From: Micropterus salmoides
Taxonomy: Eukaryota > Chordata > Actinopteri > Centrarchiformes > Centrarchidae
DNA: 64,000 bases
Reading direction: 5' to 3'
Assembly (NCBI RefSeq): GCF_014851395.1
Contig: NW_024043372.1
Coordinates: 19,514,977-19,578,976 of the forward strand
The notes beneath the pieces are model-generated. The model had not been told where the DNA came from. It saw nothing but the letters and a program-made list of their open reading frames with translations, and did not search any database. The translations under genes and the position numbers were made by a program. Positions 60,932-64,000 of the stretch are shown here, one piece after another. Within the stretch, counting starts at the first letter, position 1. Each line of letters begins with the position of its first letter.

Positions 60932-61140
60932 CTTGCCTACTTGTTATTCGAGCTCAGTTTCGATATTTCTGTGGATTTTCGCCCAGGCCGTCGACTGCTC
61001 CAATGAACTGGTGACAAACTGAGACGGACGTTCTTCTTCTGTTGCTACTGCGGACACGGAGCGACTTTTTCTTCGTTGTTTCCTCGGCACACACTTAAAC
61101 TACACGCTGTCAGGTACGTTGCTGCCATCTAGCGGTTAAT
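60932..61140 (-). promoter_or_regulatory. rbm6: rbm6 promoter region and 5' untranslated exon 1
   Basis: On the minus strand a GCAAG/GTGGGT donor ends a probable non-coding first exon at 60932; its 5' end is uncertain, about 61080-61100. The stretch 60940-61140 holds many CpGs (TTCGAG, GTTTCGATA, CCGTCGAC, GGACGTT, ACACGGAGCGAC) against a CpG-poor background and no TATA box at a useful distance, typical of a housekeeping promoter. Intron 1 (60261-60931) contains further CpG and repeated AACGTTA words. Confidence 0.6.
61122..61135 (-). promoter_or_regulatory. CTCF-like core motif at rbm6 promoter
   Basis: The minus strand reads CCGCTAGATGGCAG, 12 of 14 matches to the CTCF core CCGCGnGGnGGCAG. 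It lies just upstream of the CpG-rich rbm6 first exon, between rbm6 and camkv. Same orientation as the site at 46699. Binding is inference. Confidence 0.4.
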
Positions 61141-61886
61141 AAATACAACCACTGTCAAATTCGATTTTAGGAACCCAGGCTATGATATGCCAGGAACCAT
61201 ACAGATAACACGATATGATCTGTATTTTTAAATAAACGAATGTCTTTGGCCAAATCAGTGCAAGAACTTGATTTATCATTCGTCAAACCACTATCTGTTA
61301 AACACTATTTCTCTGCTATCTAATTTACCACTGTATAACTTGTCTAATTTTTGATTGAAGTCCAGATCCATTTTGATTTTATTTAAGAACAAAAAACAAA
61401 AAAACAATTCCTCTGCTATCTAATTTACCACTGTGTAATTTGCCTAATTTTGGTTAACATGATCTTTGGCAAAAAACATATTAGTCACTTGAAGCTATAT
61501 CAAAGATTAACCTTGGCTACAACAATTTATTTAATGGAAACTATATATATCAGTGTCAGATTCGTTATTCATTCTCTGTATTAATTGACATTAATTACAG
61601 AAATCTTGGTTTGCATCCCCTAAAAATGATTAAGCGGGTTCATTTCATTCTGATATGAGCACTCTTTTATATATAAATTATACTAACTTTAACTAGCTAC
61701 AGTACTGACAAAGTATGTGCACAAATATATTCTCTAATGCCAGGATGACCAGGATTGCTTGCATTTTTTGCAATAAAAAATGTGTGGAAGTGAAATGATG
61801 ATTGGTGAAAGCTTGTCTTGTCAAATATTAATATTGTCAGTGAGGAACAGAAATGTCACAGTTTCAGCAATATTAGTATTGCTCAT
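61141..61886. other. Gap between rbm6 promoter and camkv 3' UTR
   Basis: AT-rich, no exon. Contains a 42-bp direct duplication (61311 and 61411). Nothing else recognised. Confidence 0.5.
61311..61452. repeat. 42-bp direct repeat at exactly 100-bp spacing
   Basis: CTCTGCTATCTAATTTACCA starts at 61311 and again at 61411; both continue for about 22 bp more with a few differences (CTGTATAACTTGTCTAATTT versus CTGTGTAATTTGCCTAATTT). A local segmental duplication. Confidence 0.85.
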
Positions 61887-61892
61887 TTTATT
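61887..61892 (-). terminator. camkv: Candidate camkv polyadenylation signal
   Basis: Minus-strand AATAAA, 1.17 kb after the camkv stop, a plausible end for its 3' UTR (61.87-63.06 kb). The intervening DNA is AT-rich, without exons. Other AATAAA hexamers exist nearby, so the choice is tentative. Confidence 0.35.
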
Positions 61893-63059
61893 CATCCACA
61901 AGCGTTGTAGCAACCTATTAGCTCAGCTAAATGTTGCCAAATACACACATAAATAAAAAAATACACATGTATACAATGCAAATGTACATAGTGGTACAGT
62001 ATATGGACTCAGTTATAGACTAGAAATTCACTAATTACAAGTGACGACACTACAGCTAAAACATCACTTCACATACAGTGCTCTACATTGAGTTTTCTGT
62101 CTTTTAATTTAAGTTCAAAAGAAAACAAACACAAGTATCAATACAGCAGTGATAACTAAACATAAAAGCAAACAGCTAAACCATTTCAAGGAAATCAGTA
62201 AGCAATAATAATCAAGTTGTTTCTTTTGAAACATTTCAGTACTTTACTGCAACAAATATTAAGGCACTTAAACTTAAAAAATATGCTTTCTTTCTGCTGT
62301 AAAATTGTAAGTTGACTGAAGTTGTACTGAACTGAAGATAAACCTGCAGATATCTAATTTGTGTGCACTAAGTGATGTTATGTATCTGATTTTTACCTAA
62401 TAAACTGACAGTCATCAGTATGTCATACAGTTGGTGTAATATCTTTTTGAAATGTTTAATCTTGAAGTTTTAAGCTATGTTGGGAATATATGTAACTGTG
62501 AATATATTCCAATTAGAAGCATGGTTTCTGGAGAGTTTACTCAAACGTGCATGCAGGAAATTATTCTAATACATTTACATATTTTGAAATTTTTACTGTA
62601 TATGATCAATTTACCAAATCTTTCAACTCAAAATTTTAAGTCACAAGACATGAACTCAGGATTGTACGTTCTGAAGCTGAAAACTAGCAATTTGTTAAAA
62701 CAGACAAATACACCTCTACACAATGAGCTAATGAATAAAGATCGAAGATTGATTTCACTAAATAACACTATGACCTTTTACAGTTTTTAAGGAAAAGGAA
62801 ACAACAGAAGAGCTACTTTGCAACTAGCTTTAAAGGGACTTGTACACAAAATAACAAGGGAGAGTTGAGATAACTATTCAATAGACCAATCAGTACAGAT
62901 GGCAAAAATGATGAAACGCGTGGTGTTGTGAAATAATTCTGCAAACCGGGGAATAGTCGAACAGCATATACATAGTATCATCATGCCAAATTGATTGGCT
63001 CTACTGCACATGTGCTTGTTGGTTGGCAAGGGTCCTCTTTTTTTGTGTTTGTTTAATGC

Positions 63060-63993
63060 CTAGTCTCCCTTTCTTTGTGGCAACATTTGGGGAACATCGC
63101 CATTGCACCGTGCCTGTGGCTGCGGCACTTCCTGTCTGGTTGCACAGGGCAGAGAGAGTGCAGACATGGTGGCAGTCTGTGTATCAGGAGCCTTGTCGCT
63201 AAGAGCAGCCTTTATGCTGGCAGCAACGCTATCGCCGCTGCCAGCTGGAGGAGCAGGACCGTCGCTGGGTGTGTTGGGGTCAGCTGCAGCCCCTGCAGCA
63301 AGAGTGGAGGCCCCAGAATCAGCCTGATCAGATGCTCGAAGTCTCTTCATGAGCGTGGTCACTCTAACAGCTTTCTGTGAGTAATGAAAAGAGACAGTGA
63401 GTTTAAATTAAGTGTTATTTTTTATGCTGGACATCCAGTCTCACCCTCTGGAATGCACACTGTCTTTTTTGATAAGAAAAATAACAGGCTTCAGCAAGGA
63501 AAAATCTCCAATAGCACACAAACAACTAAAATAAACTTTGGAAATAGTTTTAAAGATCAGTTAAATCAAACTGGAGCAATTGTAGGGATACATGAACATG
63601 TTTTGACAATTTAGACATGAGAAGATGATTATGAAAATAAAAGGTAAGCTGCAAATATTTTTTGTACTGTCTATGAATGTTTATTCAGTTTAAAATGGTG
63701 GTAATATTATGAAAAAAATTAATTTTGAAGTAGTCAAAGAAGTTTGAGTTTGAAGTTTGAGTATAGCAATTCCAAAATATTTCAAATACACACTGCATTA
63801 AAGTCCTCCTAGTAGAGTCATGATTACGAACATAATCATTTGTCTAAAACTTACAATATGAGGATGTGCAAAAATATATTGATGTATGAGATATATGAAA
63901 AGTACCTTCCACTTGGCTTTGGCAAAGTTCTTTTCTATTTGTGCACAAACACCATCCTTGATGTTCTTGTCTGAGGCAGCATTTCCAGAAATC
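63060..63993 (-). CDS. camkv: CaM kinase-like vesicle-associated protein (CAMKV), 3'-terminal two coding exons, partial
   Basis: CAMKV is a neuronal, vesicle-associated calmodulin-binding pseudokinase related to CaMKI/II. Exon 63993-63906 (preceded by TTTTCAG, opening with the last base of a split Trp codon) encodes ISGNAASDKNIKDGVCAQIE then KNFAKAKWK, the end of the kinase-like domain and start of the CaM-binding helix. Exon 63374-63060 continues KAVRVTTLMKRLRASDQ and then an Ala/Pro/Asp-rich tail ending LPQRKGD, stop TAG at 63062-63060. The kinase-to-tail segment matches mammalian CAMKV nearly residue for residue. The tail after it (about 90 aa) is much shorter than the mammalian one and lacks its TPATDGS-type tandem repeats. 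The upstream exons lie beyond 64000. Which teleost paralogue this is cannot be told. Confidence 0.92.
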
Positions 63994-64000
63994 CTGAAAA

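Noticed and set aside
1..64000. CRISPR arrays, bacterial operons, phage or integron structures
   Set aside because: Intron-exon structure, SINE/LINE/DNA transposons and CpG depletion show vertebrate nuclear DNA; no regularly spaced repeat arrays were seen.

Overview
The window is vertebrate nuclear DNA, almost certainly from a ray-finned fish (probably a percomorph-type teleost). The genes have short GT-AG exons and introns. The intergenic DNA carries CA/GT microsatellites, a V-SINE-like element, an L2/CR1-like LINE 3' end, a Tc1-like relic, and several families of short DNA transposons of the kind that fill teleost genomes. There is no bacterial operon, CRISPR array or viral gene here.

Only two protein-coding genes can be supported, both on the minus strand at the right-hand end. 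(1) rbm6, complete, 47253-60239. I rebuilt 22 coding exons by hand from splice sites; their phases fit throughout and give 3,972 nt including the stop (1,323 aa). Domain order is an Arg/Asp/Met-rich N-terminal region, RRM1, RRM2, Pro/Gln linker, OCRE, C2H2 zinc finger and the conserved RBM5/6/10 C-terminal tail. A 5' untranslated exon lies in a small CpG-rich stretch near 60932-61090. (2) camkv, only its last two coding exons, 63060-63993: the pseudokinase's calmodulin-binding segment and a short Ala/Pro/Asp-rich tail, truncated by the window edge. The two genes are head-to-tail, with the long camkv 3' UTR running towards the rbm6 promoter.

Positions 1-46,900 hold no exon I can defend and amount to a gene desert downstream of rbm6. 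The recognisable content is mobile DNA: a 2.1-kb hAT element with a perfect 8-bp target duplication that carries a LINE tail, which in turn carries a SINE (12.3-14.4 kb); a 1.7-kb TTAA-flanked element (14.5-16.2 kb); three copies of a 0.53-0.56-kb TTAA-type element (1.2, 23.9 and 25.9 kb); a Tc1-like transposase remnant (18.7 kb); and other inverted-repeat elements. Several stretches look non-repetitive and rich in homeodomain/SOX/POU-like words and could be conserved regulatory DNA, but that needs alignment. The rbm6 introns contain the same classes of element.

The most interesting points are: the rebuilt rbm6 has no G-patch core (only a GLGA remnant) and no RanBP2-type finger between its RRMs; CTCF-like cores sit at both ends of rbm6; tandem splice sites cluster around its Gln/Pro linker exons; rbm5, adjacent to RBM6 in mammals, is absent from the 47 kb downstream. 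I found no clearly new biological system.
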